Part shown: piece after piece, positions 50,632 through 59,649 of the stretch
How positions within the stretch are numbered: position 1 is the first letter of the stretch
Layout of the letters: each line of letters begins with the position of its first letter
From: Bradyrhizobium australiense
GTDB lineage: Bacteria > Pseudomonadota > Alphaproteobacteria > Rhizobiales > Xanthobacteraceae
Assembly (NCBI RefSeq): GCF_013114825.1
Contig: NZ_JAAVLX010000001.1
Span: forward strand, 186,001 to 250,000
Direction: 5' to 3'
DNA length: 64,000 nucleotides
Made by a program: the position numbers and the translations under genes
Notes under the pieces: model-generated
What the model was told of the DNA's origin: nothing
Database searches by the model: none
Seen by the model: the letters and a program-made list of their open reading frames with translations, nothing else

Positions 50632-52269
50632 ATGAATTACCAGCCACGCGGGATCAGCGACCGGGCTATCCAGGGACCGGCTTCCTATCTGAGCGAGATC
50701 GGCGCTGCCGAGGCGCTCCTCAAGACCCAGCCGACCTGGAACGGCGTCACCGCCGAAGCCGTGGCGCGCATGCGTCTGCAGAACCGCTTCAAGACCGGCC
50801 TGGACATCGCTCGGTACACCGCGGCGTTGATGCGCAGCGATATGGCTGCCTATGACGCCGATCCCACCAAGTACACCCAGTCGCTCGGTTGCTGGCATGG
50901 CTTCATCGCGCAGCAGAAGCTGATTTCGGTCAAGAAGCATTTCGGAACGACCGATCGCCGCTATCTGTATCTCTCCGGCTGGATGATCGCCGCGCTTCGC
51001 TCCGAGTTCGGACCGCTTCCTGATCAGTCGATGCACGAGAAGACCTCGGTGCCGGCGCTGATCGAAGAGCTCTACACCTTCCTCCGTCAGGCGGATTCCC
51101 GTGAGCTCAACGATATCTTCCGCGCCCTCGACGCCGCTCGCAAGGCAGGCGACCAGGCGAAGGAAAAGGCGCTGATCGAAAAGATCGACAACTTCCAGAC
51201 CCATGTCGTGCCCGTCATCGCCGACATTGACGCCGGCTTCGGCAATGCCGAGGCAACCTACCTGCTCGCCAAGAAGATGATCGAGGCGGGTGCGTGCGCT
51301 CTGCAGATCGAAAATCAGGTCTCCGACGAAAAGCAGTGCGGTCACCAGGACGGCAAGGTGACTGTGCCGCACGAGGTGTTCCTGGCGAAGATCCGGGCCT
51401 GCCGCCATGCCTTCCTCGAACTGGGTGTCGAAGACGGCATCATCGTGACCCGCACCGACTCGCTGGGTGCCGGTCTCACGCAGCAAATCGCTGTGAGCCA
51501 CAAGCCCGGCGACATCGGCGATCAGTACAACAGCTTCCTGGATTGCGAGGAAGTGACAGCCGCCAACGCCAGGAATGGCGATGTCATCATCAGCCGCAAC
51601 GGCAAGATGATGCGTCCGAAGCGGCTTGCCAGCAACCTCTATCAGTTCCGTGCCGGCACTGGCGAAGATCGCTGCGTGCTCGACTGCATCACCTCGCTGC
51701 AGAACGGTGCCGACCTGCTGTGGATCGAGACCGAGAAGCCGCATATCGAGCAGATCGCCAAGATGGTTGACCGCATTCGCGAGGCGGTTCCGAACGCGAA
51801 GCTGGCCTACAACAACTCGCCGTCGTTCAACTGGACGCTCCACTTCCGTTGGCAGGTGTACGACGCGATGAAGGAAGCCGGCAAGGATGTCAGCAAGTAC
51901 AATCGAGCCGACCTGATGAAGCCGGAATATGACGATACACCGCTGGCCATTGAAGCCGACGAGCGCATCCGCACCTTCCAGGCCGATTCAGCAAAGCGTG
52001 CTGGCATCTTCCACCATCTGATCACGTTGCCGACCTATCACACGGCAGCTCTGTCGACTGATAATCTCGCGAGGGAGTATTTCGGCGAGCAGGGCATGCT
52101 GGGCTATGTGAAGAATGTTCAGCGCCAGGAGATCCGTCAGGGCATCGCCTGCGTCAAGCATCAGAACATGGCCGGCTCCGATATCGGCGACGATCACAAG
52201 GAATATTTCGCCGGTGAAGCCGCTCTGAAGGCGGGCGGCGTCCACAACACGATGAACCAGTTCGGCTAA
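50632..52269 (+). CDS. aceA: Isocitrate lyase
   Basis: From ATG 50632 the protein has 545 residues. GAAAGGA at 50617-50623 lies eight bases before; the ATG at 50626 is too close to it. The catalytic signature appears as KQCGH (in SDEKQCGHQDGK), with the Cys in place of the usual K-K-C-G-H. VIADIDAGFGNAEATYLLA and ITRTDS-type (VTRTDSLG) regions bind Mg2+ and the carboxylates. The enzyme splits isocitrate into glyoxylate and succinate, the entry to the glyoxylate shunt for growth on C2 and fatty acids. It is probably controlled by the divergent ScfR-like protein. Malate synthase is not in the window. Confidence 0.95.
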   Translation: MNYQPRGISDRAIQGPASYLSEIGAAEALLKTQPTWNGVTAEAVARMRLQNRFKTGLDIARYTAALMRSDMAAYDADPTKYTQSLGCWHGFIAQQKLISVKKHFGTTDRRYLYLSGWMIAALRSEFGPLPDQSMHEKTSVPALIEELYTFLRQADSRELNDIFRALDAARKAGDQAKEKALIEKIDNFQTHVVPVIADIDAGFGNAEATYLLAKKMIEAGACALQIENQVSDEKQCGHQDGKVTVPHEVFLAKIRACRHAFLELGVEDGIIVTRTDSLGAGLTQQIAVSHKPGDIGDQYNSFLDCEEVTAANARNGDVIISRNGKMMRPKRLASNLYQFRAGTGEDRCVLDCITSLQNGADLLWIETEKPHIEQIAKMVDRIREAVPNAKLAYNNSPSFNWTLHFRWQVYDAMKEAGKDVSKYNRADLMKPEYDDTPLAIEADERIRTFQADSAKRAGIFHHLITLPTYHTAALSTDNLAREYFGEQGMLGYVKNVQRQEIRQGIACVKHQNMAGSDIGDDHKEYFAGEAALKAGGVHNTMNQFG

Positions 52270-52360
52270 CGGTGGAATTGATCAGTCTGGGGTCTGATCG
52301 GATTGCAGACTGACTTTCATGCGGCTGGAGTAAGGTCAGCCGGACAACAGGAGACTGACA

Positions 52361-52570
52361 ATGACCAAAGGCAGCAATTTCTGGGTGATCGGCGGCGAGT
52401 TCGGTTCGATGAACTTCCACAAGCTCGTCGAAGGCTCGGCCCAGGTCAGAGGCCCGTTCAAGACCCGCAAGGAAGCCGAAGAGTGCTGGAAGGAGGTCTC
52501 GGAAGAGAGCCGCCACAAGGCCGGCGTACGCTTCTCGATCGTCGAAGAGCCCTCGCGCGTCTCGGCCTGA
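52361..52570 (+). CDS. DUF4170 domain protein
   Basis: The protein has 69 residues. ATG follows AGGAGA. NFWVIGGEFGSMNFHKLVEG and GPFKTRKEAEECWKEVSEES are the family blocks; the end RFSIVEEP is typical. DUF4170 is small, alphaproteobacterial and of unknown function. It lies 91 bases after aceA but has its own ribosome site. Confidence 0.92.
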   Translation: MTKGSNFWVIGGEFGSMNFHKLVEGSAQVRGPFKTRKEAEECWKEVSEESRHKAGVRFSIVEEPSRVSA

Positions 52571-52890
52571 CCGGCTGCTGCCGACCCATCAGAAGAAACG
52601 TCCAAGGACAGGCGGCCCCATCCGGAATTCCGGCTGGGGCCGCTTGCGGTTTGCATGGGGACACTCTTCGCCGTCTCCCGCTCGCGGGACGCTCGCGGGC
52701 GAGAGCATAGGCGGCCTGCGGCCGCACGTCCTTGAAGAAAAACGCCGATGCGGAGCATCCGCTGCGGGGGTGCCGCCGCGGGGGATAAAGCCCGAGGGGT
52801 AACCCCTTGAAAATAAACAACCATTGCGCAAGGCATGGTTACTGCTAGGTTAAGCCCAGGCTAACCCTTGCAGGACAAAGGCGACTACCG
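52571..52890. other. Gap with several stacked hairpins
   Basis: GCGGCCCCATCCGGAATTCC pairs with GGAATTCCGGCTGGGGCCGC around 52610-52645, a strong stem without T run. Further on are GATGC-GGA-GCATC (52747), GGGG-TAA-CCCC (52796), AACCAT/ATGGTT (52819 and 52835), and GGTTA-AGCC/GGCT-AACC (52848-52866), ending 25 bases before the next start. No gene is credible. It may be a repeat or a structured leader. Confidence 0.45.
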
Positions 52891-53445
52891 ATGTCAGATG
52901 CGCAAAATACCGGCAACGAAGCCCGCGACATGCGACCGACGCGGCTGCGCGATGCGCTCCGCCAAGCCCGCATCGAGGCCGCGGACAGGACCGGCGTCGT
53001 CGTCGAACTGCGCGATGCCGAGGTCGCCCGGCTCGAGATCCTGAACGAGGCGCTCGATCCGCTGTTCGCGGAGATACCGGAGCAGGTCGACCTGTTCGAT
53101 CGGGGTGTCAGCCAGGGCGAGACGCCGCGGCTGTGGATCGACGTGGTCGCGCATATCGTGATGGGACGCGACAAGCGCATCTATCGCTTCGTGCAGGATA
53201 CGCGCTTCGGTCGCATCGTGCTCGCCGAATCGCATGACGTGCCCGTCATCGTCGACGCCGTCACCGGCTACGTCGCGCGCCGCATGATCGAGCGCGAGCA
53301 CGCGATGGTGGCGATGCCCGTTGCCGAACCCGTCGTGGAAAAGAAGCCACGCCGCCGCGGCTTCGGCATGTTCGTGTTCGGCTTCGTGCTGGGCGCGGTG
53401 GCGCTGTTCGCCCTCGCGCTGTATGCGAGCCTGAAAAACTTCTAA
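52891..53445 (+). CDS. Hypothetical protein with C-terminal membrane anchor
   Basis: The protein has 184 residues. Residues 1-145 look soluble and helical to mixed (RLRDALRQARIEAADRTG, LRDAEVARLEILNEALDPLF, RIYRFVQDTRFGRIVLAESHD). KKPRRRGFG is followed by a helix FVFGFVLGAVALFALALYAS and KNF, so the N-terminal part faces the cytoplasm. I do not recognise the family. Its stop overlaps by three bases with the stop of the convergent metallophosphoesterase gene. Confidence 0.75.
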   Translation: MSDAQNTGNEARDMRPTRLRDALRQARIEAADRTGVVVELRDAEVARLEILNEALDPLFAEIPEQVDLFDRGVSQGETPRLWIDVVAHIVMGRDKRIYRFVQDTRFGRIVLAESHDVPVIVDAVTGYVARRMIEREHAMVAMPVAEPVVEKKPRRRGFGMFVFGFVLGAVALFALALYASLKNF

Positions 53446-54332
53446 AGCAGCGTCGCCTGCTTGATCTGCTTGACACGGAAGTCGGCGTCGACGGCACGCA
53501 CAGTCTGCACGCAGTGCCATTTGCCGCCATCGCGCGTGATCGAAAACAGGTTGTAGGCAGCGGCCGGATAATGCCGGTGCGCCAGCGCCGATGCCGAGGG
53601 CACGCCGACCGCAGGGATTTGGCGGCCGGCGCCTTCGAGCCACATCGTCGAATGGACGTGGTCATGGCCGTGCAGGACCAGTTCCGCGCCGCGCCGCTTC
53701 AGCACGGCGTGCAGCGCCTTCGAGTCGGTCAGCCGCTTGATCCGCGAAGTCGAATACAGGGGATGATGAACCAGTAGTACCCGGAATGCTTCATCCGGCG
53801 GCAACTGGGCAAGCTCGCGGTCGAGCGCATCAAGTTGCGCGCGGCCGAGCCGGCCGGTTGCCATCAATGGCAGCGTCGGCACCGCCGAGGAGACCCCGAT
53901 CAGCACCAGCGGACCGCGCCGGCGCACGAATGGAAACGGCGTACCGTCTGCCGCGGCATCGCCACGCAGATATTGCTCGAATGTCGCGCCGAAATGATGC
54001 CGCGTCGCCCGCACATAGGCGTCGTGATTGCCGGGAACGACTGTCACCTGTTGCGGCGTGCCAACGCTTTCGAGCCAGGCCTGGGCCGGGATGAATTCCG
54101 CCTCCAGCGCCAGGTTGACGAGATCGCCGGTCACCGCGATGTGGTCCGGCCGCTGCGCCTGCATGTCGGCGACCAGTGCGTCCAACACCTCGCGACGGTG
54201 ATATTTATGGCGGTTGCGCGTCCAGTTGAGATAGCCGAGCGCACGTTTGCCCGCGAGCTCGCGAAGCCGCGCCGCGGGCAGCGGCGGGAGATGCGGGTCC
54301 GACAGATGCGCCAGCGTGAAGGTATCGGTCAT
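53442..54332 (-). CDS. Calcineurin-type metallophosphoesterase
   Basis: Start MTDTFTLAHLSDPHLPPLP at 54332 gives 296 residues. The two-metal site is complete: D-x-H in LSDPHL, G-D-x-x-N in VTGDLVNL, G-N-H-D in VPGNHDAY, and the later H in VHHPLY and G-H-x-H in LHGHDHVHS. The family includes 3',5'-cAMP phosphodiesterases (Icc/CpdA) and phospholipid hydrolases. The G-H-D-H form fits CpdA-like members. The window also holds a cyclic-nucleotide-binding protein, but 47 kb away. Confidence 0.92.
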   Translation of the reverse strand: MTDTFTLAHLSDPHLPPLPAARLRELAGKRALGYLNWTRNRHKYHRREVLDALVADMQAQRPDHIAVTGDLVNLALEAEFIPAQAWLESVGTPQQVTVVPGNHDAYVRATRHHFGATFEQYLRGDAAADGTPFPFVRRRGPLVLIGVSSAVPTLPLMATGRLGRAQLDALDRELAQLPPDEAFRVLLVHHPLYSTSRIKRLTDSKALHAVLKRRGAELVLHGHDHVHSTMWLEGAGRQIPAVGVPSASALAHRHYPAAAYNLFSITRDGGKWHCVQTVRAVDADFRVKQIKQATLL

Positions 54333-54427
54333 TCGCGCTCGGCCGCATTCTCTGTGATATAGAGCCATCGCATGATCATGTCGGCGATATAAGGATCAAA
54401 CGTGATAGCTGTCCATCCGAGGCTTGC

Positions 54428-54916
54428 GTGACGGCGCTGCAGCACTTGCGAAAACGTCTGGAGCCGCAATTGCGGCGCGCCTTCCACCTTTATTGGCGAA
54501 TGGCCCGCGGGATGACGCTCGGGGTTCGCGGCGTCGTGCTCGATGGCGACGACAAGGTGTTCCTGGTCAGGCACAGCTACGTCGTCGGCTGGCACCTGCC
54601 GGGCGGCGGCGTCGAGGTCGGCGAAACCTTTCTCGATGCCTTGCGAAGGGAGCTGGTGGAAGAGGGGCGGATCGAGCTGACCGGGGAGCCGGTGCTGCAC
54701 GGCCTGTTCTTCAACGGCCACGTCTCCCGCCGCGACCATGTCGCGGTTTATGTCGTCCGGCAGTTCCGGCAGGACCGCCTGCCGGAGCCCAACCACGAGA
54801 TCGTCGAGTGCGGGTTCTATGCGGCCGGCGCGCTGCCGCCGGAGACGACCAGGGGCACGCGGCTCCGGATCGCCGAAGTGCTCGACGGCACGAGGCCGAT
54901 CGCGACCTGGCGCTGA
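54428..54916 (+). CDS. NUDIX hydrolase
   Basis: The protein has 162 residues with a complete Nudix box: GGGVEVGETFLDALRREL followed by VEEGRI (G-x5-E-x7-R-E-x-x-E-E-G-x). Substrates are nucleoside or sugar diphosphates with Mg2+. The N-terminal part HLYWRMARGMTLGVRG is typical for the sugar-nucleotide and related groups. It precedes the GT-C and GT2 genes by 60 bases on the same strand and may share their transcript. Confidence 0.9.
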   Translation: MTALQHLRKRLEPQLRRAFHLYWRMARGMTLGVRGVVLDGDDKVFLVRHSYVVGWHLPGGGVEVGETFLDALRRELVEEGRIELTGEPVLHGLFFNGHVSRRDHVAVYVVRQFRQDRLPEPNHEIVECGFYAAGALPPETTRGTRLRIAEVLDGTRPIATWR

Positions 54917-54976
54917 CACGTGGCGTAGTTGCTTCGCGCCATTGCAGCGCCTAGAAGCGGATAAACAGGATTCGAC

Positions 54977-56128
54977 ATGGTTAGGATGAAACTCTTCAGG
55001 CTCCTCTGCGGCTTCGGCTTGCTTGCGGTGCTGGCGAGCAATGTCTGGACGATATCGCGCTGGAGCGAAAGCCGCGGGGTTTATGACGACGTCTGCTATC
55101 TGCGGCAGGCGCATCTGTTCCAGAAATATGGCCTCGGCGGCATCGACACCAACGTCATCTTCGACGGCGACGACTACCTCAAGAACAAGCTGAAGGCGAT
55201 CGACTACGCGGAATGGAACGATGTGAAGCGCGCCCCCTGCCACACCTGGATTCCTGCGACCGATAAATATGTCATGCAATACCCGCCGGGCACCGGGTTT
55301 GCACTGGCGCTGTTTCGCGAGGAGCTTCAGGTGATCTCGCTCTATGTGGTGACGAACGTGACGATCCTTGCCTTTGCGCTGCTTGCATTGTTTCGGGCAC
55401 GCGACCCGGCTTCGCTCGCGCTGGCTGCGGTATTTGGCTTCGCAGCGCTCTACCTGATGATCAACCCGAGCAAGGCGAGCTATTCGGTGCCGCCGACCAT
55501 GATGCTCTGCGCGGCCGCGGGCTTCCTGACTGCTAAGTATTTCGTTGAACGACCGCAGCGTAGGCTGCTGCTGATCACACAGCTGGGGCTGCTGGTCGGC
55601 CTCTCCGTCAATTTCCGTCTGCCGAACCTGTTTCTCGCCGCAGGCTATTGCCTTTATCTTTCCGGCGCGTTCCTGCTGGCGCGCAGCAAGGAGACTTTCC
55701 TGCGGGGGCTATCGTTCGGCATCGCTTTCCTGATCGGGATGGCGCCGACGTTGATCGCGAACGCGATTAATGCAGGTAGTCCGTTCTCGACCACCTATGG
55801 CGGCGTTGACGTCGTGCCGCCTGAGCTGAATCGGAGCGTACTCTTGAGCTATCTCGTTGATGTTCAATTCACCTTGCTGGCGATCTCTGTCGCCTGGACC
55901 GTCTGGCTCTGGCGTTTCGATCAGGGCCGCGCCAGACAGGTCGCCCTTCTGGTCGCCATAAACCTCGCGGTAAATCTGATTTTCTTCATGACCCATCCGA
56001 TATTTACGCCATATTATATCATTCCGATCGACATGCTCTCGCTCTGGACCTTGCTGTTCGCAACGCTCGATCGGCGCGGCGAACGGGCCGCCGACAGTAC
56101 GGCGTTTCCCCAACCGGCCAACGCCTGA
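54977..56128 (+). CDS. Multi-pass membrane protein, GT-C glycosyltransferase-like
   Basis: The protein has 383 residues and about nine membrane helices. The first periplasmic loop is YDDVCYLRQAHLFQ, where the acidic pair stands where GT-C enzymes keep a D-D or D-E motif for the metal; NFRLPNLFLAAGYCLYL is inside. The hydrophilic loop YAEWNDVKRAPCHTW is large. GT-C enzymes move sugars from polyprenyl phosphate to lipids or proteins in the outer face of the inner membrane. It is followed 46 bases later by a DPM-type GT2, the natural partner. The family assignment is by shape and is not certain. Confidence 0.7.
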   Translation: MVRMKLFRLLCGFGLLAVLASNVWTISRWSESRGVYDDVCYLRQAHLFQKYGLGGIDTNVIFDGDDYLKNKLKAIDYAEWNDVKRAPCHTWIPATDKYVMQYPPGTGFALALFREELQVISLYVVTNVTILAFALLALFRARDPASLALAAVFGFAALYLMINPSKASYSVPPTMMLCAAAGFLTAKYFVERPQRRLLLITQLGLLVGLSVNFRLPNLFLAAGYCLYLSGAFLLARSKETFLRGLSFGIAFLIGMAPTLIANAINAGSPFSTTYGGVDVVPPELNRSVLLSYLVDVQFTLLAISVAWTVWLWRFDQGRARQVALLVAINLAVNLIFFMTHPIFTPYYIIPIDMLSLWTLLFATLDRRGERAADSTAFPQPANA

Positions 56129-56174
56129 TTGCGATAAAGCGCGCTATGAACAGACTTAATTCGGTGAGCCGGCA

Positions 56175-57110
56175 ATGACGACACCAACGCTGCGGATCGC
56201 GGTTCTGGTGCCCTGCTTCAATGAGGAAGCCGCAGTCGCCGCCGTGGTCTCCGATTTCCGCAAGGCGCTGCCTGCGGCTCAGATTTTCGTCTACGACAAC
56301 AATTCCAGGGACCGCACCATCGAGGTCGCGCGCGCGGCCGGCGCCATCGTGCGCAGCGAGCGCCGCCAGGGCAAAGGGCATGTGGTACGGCGCATGTTCG
56401 CCGATGTCGACGCTGACGTCTATGTCCTGGTCGATGGCGACGCCACCTATGATGCGCCGAGCGCACCGCGCATGATCGATGCGCTGGTCAACGAGCACCT
56501 CGACATGGTGGTGGGCTTTCGCGTCGATCAATCGGTCACGGCCTACCGGCCCGGTCACCGCACCGGCAACTGGATGCTGACGAGCTTCCTCTCCGCGGTA
56601 TTCGGCCAGGCGTTCAAGGATATCCTTTCCGGCTATCGCGTGTTCTCGCGCCGTTTCGTCAAATCCTTTCCGGTGCTGTCCGATGGTTTCGAGATCGAAA
56701 CCGAGCTCAGCGTGCATGCGCTCGAACTGGCGCTGCCGGTGAAGGAAGTCGAGACGCCGTATTATGCCCGCCCCGAGGGATCGTTCAGCAAACTCAACAC
56801 CTGGCGCGACGGTTTCCGGATCCTCGGCACCATCCTGAAGCTGTACCGGTCGGAAAAGCCGCTGCGGTTCTTCACGGTGATCGGCATCTTCCTGATGCTG
56901 GTCTCGATCGGCCTCGCGATCCCCGTGATCATCACCTATCTCGAAGAGGGCATCGTTCCACGGTTACCGACGGCGGTGCTGTCGATGGGCCTGATGATCG
57001 TGGCGGTGTTGTCGGTAAGCTCGGGGCTGGTGCTGGATACGGTGACGCGCGGCCGCCGAGAAATGAAGCTCCTGGCCTATTTGTCCCAGCCCGGTCTTGT
57101 CAGGGATTGA
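56175..57110 (+). CDS. Polyprenyl-phosphate glycosyltransferase, GT2 family (DPM-like)
   Basis: The protein has 311 residues. The N-terminal GT-A domain has IAVLVPCFNEEAAVAAVV, D-N-N-S-R-D, LVDGDATYD (metal D-x-D) and DILSGYRVFSRRFVK. Two helices at the C-terminus (FFTVIGIFLMLVSIGLAIPV, AVLSMGLMIVAVLSVSSG) anchor it. DPM-type enzymes load a sugar from a nucleotide donor onto a polyprenyl phosphate. With the GT-C-like membrane protein directly upstream it forms a donor-and-transfer pair that could decorate a lipid or glycan. Confidence 0.92.
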   Translation: MTTPTLRIAVLVPCFNEEAAVAAVVSDFRKALPAAQIFVYDNNSRDRTIEVARAAGAIVRSERRQGKGHVVRRMFADVDADVYVLVDGDATYDAPSAPRMIDALVNEHLDMVVGFRVDQSVTAYRPGHRTGNWMLTSFLSAVFGQAFKDILSGYRVFSRRFVKSFPVLSDGFEIETELSVHALELALPVKEVETPYYARPEGSFSKLNTWRDGFRILGTILKLYRSEKPLRFFTVIGIFLMLVSIGLAIPVIITYLEEGIVPRLPTAVLSMGLMIVAVLSVSSGLVLDTVTRGRREMKLLAYLSQPGLVRD

Positions 57111-57179
57111 GGCAATACAGGGATTGCCATCTTCCAGCGATGGACCGCGCCGTCGCCAGATGCTATCCCGCGCCCCATC

Positions 57180-57692
57180 ATGAGCGAACTTGACGTCACC
57201 ATCCTGGCCGAAACACCAAAGGACGCGCAGGCGATCGAACGGCTGCACGAGCGCACGTTCGGTCCCGGCCGTTTCGTGCTGAGCGCCTACCGCCTGCGCG
57301 AGCATGTCGATCACCTGCTGGACCTCTCATTCACGGCGCGGATCGGCACATTGCTGGTCGGCTCGGTGCGCCAGTTGCCGATCTGCATCGGCGACACGCC
57401 GGCCCTGATGCTCGGGCCGTTGACGGTCGAGCCGCCGTTTCGCAGCCGCGGCGTCGGCCGAATGCTGCTCGATCGTTCGCTGCGGGATGCCAAGGCCAAC
57501 GGCCATCGGTTGGTCATTCTGGTCGGCGACGAAGCCTATTACAGTCGCGTCGGCTTCAAGGTCATACCGAAGGGCAGGGTGATCATGCCGGGTCCCGTTG
57601 ATTACAGCCGCCTGCTGGTGGCGGAGCTGGTTGAGGGCGCGTTCGACGGCGTGTCTGGCAATATCCGGCCGGACTGGAGCAAGGCGCGGTAG
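57180..57692 (+). CDS. GNAT family N-acetyltransferase
   Basis: The protein has 170 residues. The acetyl-CoA loop is PPFRSRGVGRMLLDRSL with R-x-x-G-x-G/A form; LVGDEAYYSRVGFKVIP is the C-terminal Y-x-x-x-G-F-x block. It looks like the YhbS branch. Target is unknown. It lies 69 bases after the GT2 gene. Confidence 0.9.
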   Translation: MSELDVTILAETPKDAQAIERLHERTFGPGRFVLSAYRLREHVDHLLDLSFTARIGTLLVGSVRQLPICIGDTPALMLGPLTVEPPFRSRGVGRMLLDRSLRDAKANGHRLVILVGDEAYYSRVGFKVIPKGRVIMPGPVDYSRLLVAELVEGAFDGVSGNIRPDWSKAR

Positions 57693-57723
57693 GACCTTTG
57701 GCGCGCGCTGCCGTCGTGATCCG

Positions 57724-59520
57724 TTACAAAAGCCGACGCCTTTTGGTACCGGTCGTCCGAATCGGCGCGGATCCTGCGCTTCCCGCCGCCTTCTGCAGTT
57801 CGTGCCGGAACTCCTCGCGCTTCTCGTGGATGGAGGCGACGACATGTCCCATCGCCACCCCGAGCCCGATCAGGGCAGCTTCCGACAACAGCAAGCTTGC
57901 CTCGATGGTCTCCGGCACGGCGTCGGTAACGCCAATCCGGTAGAGATGCCGCGCATGGTCGGCGTCGCGGGCGCGCGAAACCACCAGCATATCTTTCCTC
58001 AGCGCGCGGACCTGCGCGACAATTTCGTCGATGCCTTCAGGTTGGTTGATAGTGACAATGACCGCGGCGGCTTCCATGAGGCCGCAGCTCTTCAAGAACT
58101 CCGGGTTTGTCGCGTCGCCGTAAAAGACGGTGCGCCCCTGCCTTCGCTGCTCGGGGACAGCAGCAGCATCATTGTCGACCGCGATATATTTGAACTGGTG
58201 ACGCTCGAGCATCGTGCAGACGACCTGTCCAACCCGGCCGTGCCCGACGACAATGGCATGACCACTGCCTCCGCTTGGCGCAACGGCGAGTTCGGGGTCG
58301 AGCGGCTTGTCTTCGCGCATCATCGGCGCCAGCCGTCGCGCGACATGAGACAGCGCAGGGGTGAGCATCATGGTCAGCGATGTCAGCGCGACCGTGAAGC
58401 TCGATACGTTGGCATCGATCAGACCGAGCGTCGTCGCCATTCCGATCCCCAAGAAAGCGAATTCGCCGCCGGGTCCCAACAGCAGCCCGACTTCGATAGA
58501 GGCCGGCCATGAGAGCCGAAACATCCGTGCCAGGAAGATAAGGATGATGGATTTTGCAGCGATCAGCCCGGCCGCACCCGCTATCAGCCAGACCGGGTCG
58601 CGCGCGAGTTCGCGGAAATCGATGTTCATACCGACGGTGAAGAAGAACAGGCCAAGCAGGAGGCCCTTGAACGGATCGATGGCGGTCTCGATCGCCTTGC
58701 GGAATTCCGTCTCGGCAAGCAGCAGTCCGGCGACAAAGGCGCCGAGCGCCATGGAGAAGCCGGCCACGGCAGCAGCAACTCCCGTTCCGACGATCACGAA
58801 CAGCGTCGTGGCGACGAACAGGTCGCTCATGCCCACTGACGCCACCAGACGGAACAGGGGTCGCATGACGACGCGGCCGACGACGACGATCACTGCGAGC
58901 GCGATGGCTGCGTTGGTGAGCGCGAGAACTAGCGTCGCAACGACCGAACCGGATTCGCTCGCGCCAAGAATGGAGATAAAAAGCAGGAGAGGGGCGACCG
59001 CCAGGTCTTGCGCCAGCAGCGTCGCGAAGCTTGCCCGCCCCGCACTTGTGCTGAGTCGTCGTTGCCTGGAAAGGATCTCGACGACAATGGCTGTCGAGGA
59101 TAAGGCAAGGCAGGCGCCGAGGATGAGGGCTACCGGAGCTTTGTTGCCTACAACGGCCGCGACCACGCCGATCGCTGCCGTGGAGAGTACGATCTGCAGG
59201 CTGCCCAGGCCAAATATCAGGCGGCGCATCGCCTTCAATCGATCGTAAGGTAGCTCCATGCCGATCAGGAACAGCAGGAACACGATGCCGAGATTTGCAA
59301 TGCCGGAAACGTTTTTGGGATCGACTACGGTGAACCAGTAGAGAAGCGGAAAACTCTCGATGAACGATCCCAGTCCGAGAGGACCCAGGATGGCGCCGGC
59401 GCCGAGATAGCCGAGAACCGGATTGAGGCCGAACCGCCGCACCAAGGGAATGACGACGCCCGCGGTGCCGAGCAGAACGAGCGCATCGCTGTAGACGTGA
59501 ACATTGATGGACAATGTCAT
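57724..59520 (-). CDS. Monovalent cation:proton antiporter, CPA2 family (KefB/YbaL-like) with TrkA-N
   Basis: The protein has 598 residues. About 12 membrane helices fill residues 1-390, with LGYLGAGAILGPLGLG near the start and GEFAFLGIGMATTLGL later. From about 410, the RCK/TrkA-N NAD-binding domain (AIVVGHGRVGQVVCTML) follows, then DATNPEFLKSCGLMEAAAVI. CPA2 proteins exchange K+ or Na+ for protons and the C-terminal domain gates them by nucleotide or glutathione adducts. Its stop is 31 bases past the end of the convergent GNAT gene. Confidence 0.94.
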   Translation of the reverse strand: MTLSINVHVYSDALVLLGTAGVVIPLVRRFGLNPVLGYLGAGAILGPLGLGSFIESFPLLYWFTVVDPKNVSGIANLGIVFLLFLIGMELPYDRLKAMRRLIFGLGSLQIVLSTAAIGVVAAVVGNKAPVALILGACLALSSTAIVVEILSRQRRLSTSAGRASFATLLAQDLAVAPLLLFISILGASESGSVVATLVLALTNAAIALAVIVVVGRVVMRPLFRLVASVGMSDLFVATTLFVIVGTGVAAAVAGFSMALGAFVAGLLLAETEFRKAIETAIDPFKGLLLGLFFFTVGMNIDFRELARDPVWLIAGAAGLIAAKSIILIFLARMFRLSWPASIEVGLLLGPGGEFAFLGIGMATTLGLIDANVSSFTVALTSLTMMLTPALSHVARRLAPMMREDKPLDPELAVAPSGGSGHAIVVGHGRVGQVVCTMLERHQFKYIAVDNDAAAVPEQRRQGRTVFYGDATNPEFLKSCGLMEAAAVIVTINQPEGIDEIVAQVRALRKDMLVVSRARDADHARHLYRIGVTDAVPETIEASLLLSEAALIGLGVAMGHVVASIHEKREEFRHELQKAAGSAGSAPIRTTGTKRRRLL

Positions 59521-59603
59521 CTATTCGTTGTGCATCCGCTTCCGGTGGGCGGGGGACACTGACGCAGGATTGCGACTGGTATCCCCCGTCATTCCCACCT
59601 GGA

Positions 59604-59628
59604 CGTTAGCTGGTAGCACCAGCTAACG
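59604..59628 (-). terminator. Hairpin past the TonB receptor gene
   Basis: CGTTAGCTGGT and ACCAGCTAACG make a perfect 11-base stem with a 3-base loop, 22 bases past the receptor stop on the minus strand. It lacks a T run, so its use as a terminator is likely but unsure. Confidence 0.55.
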
Positions 59629-59649
59629 CCACCCGTCTGCGCATGCGGC

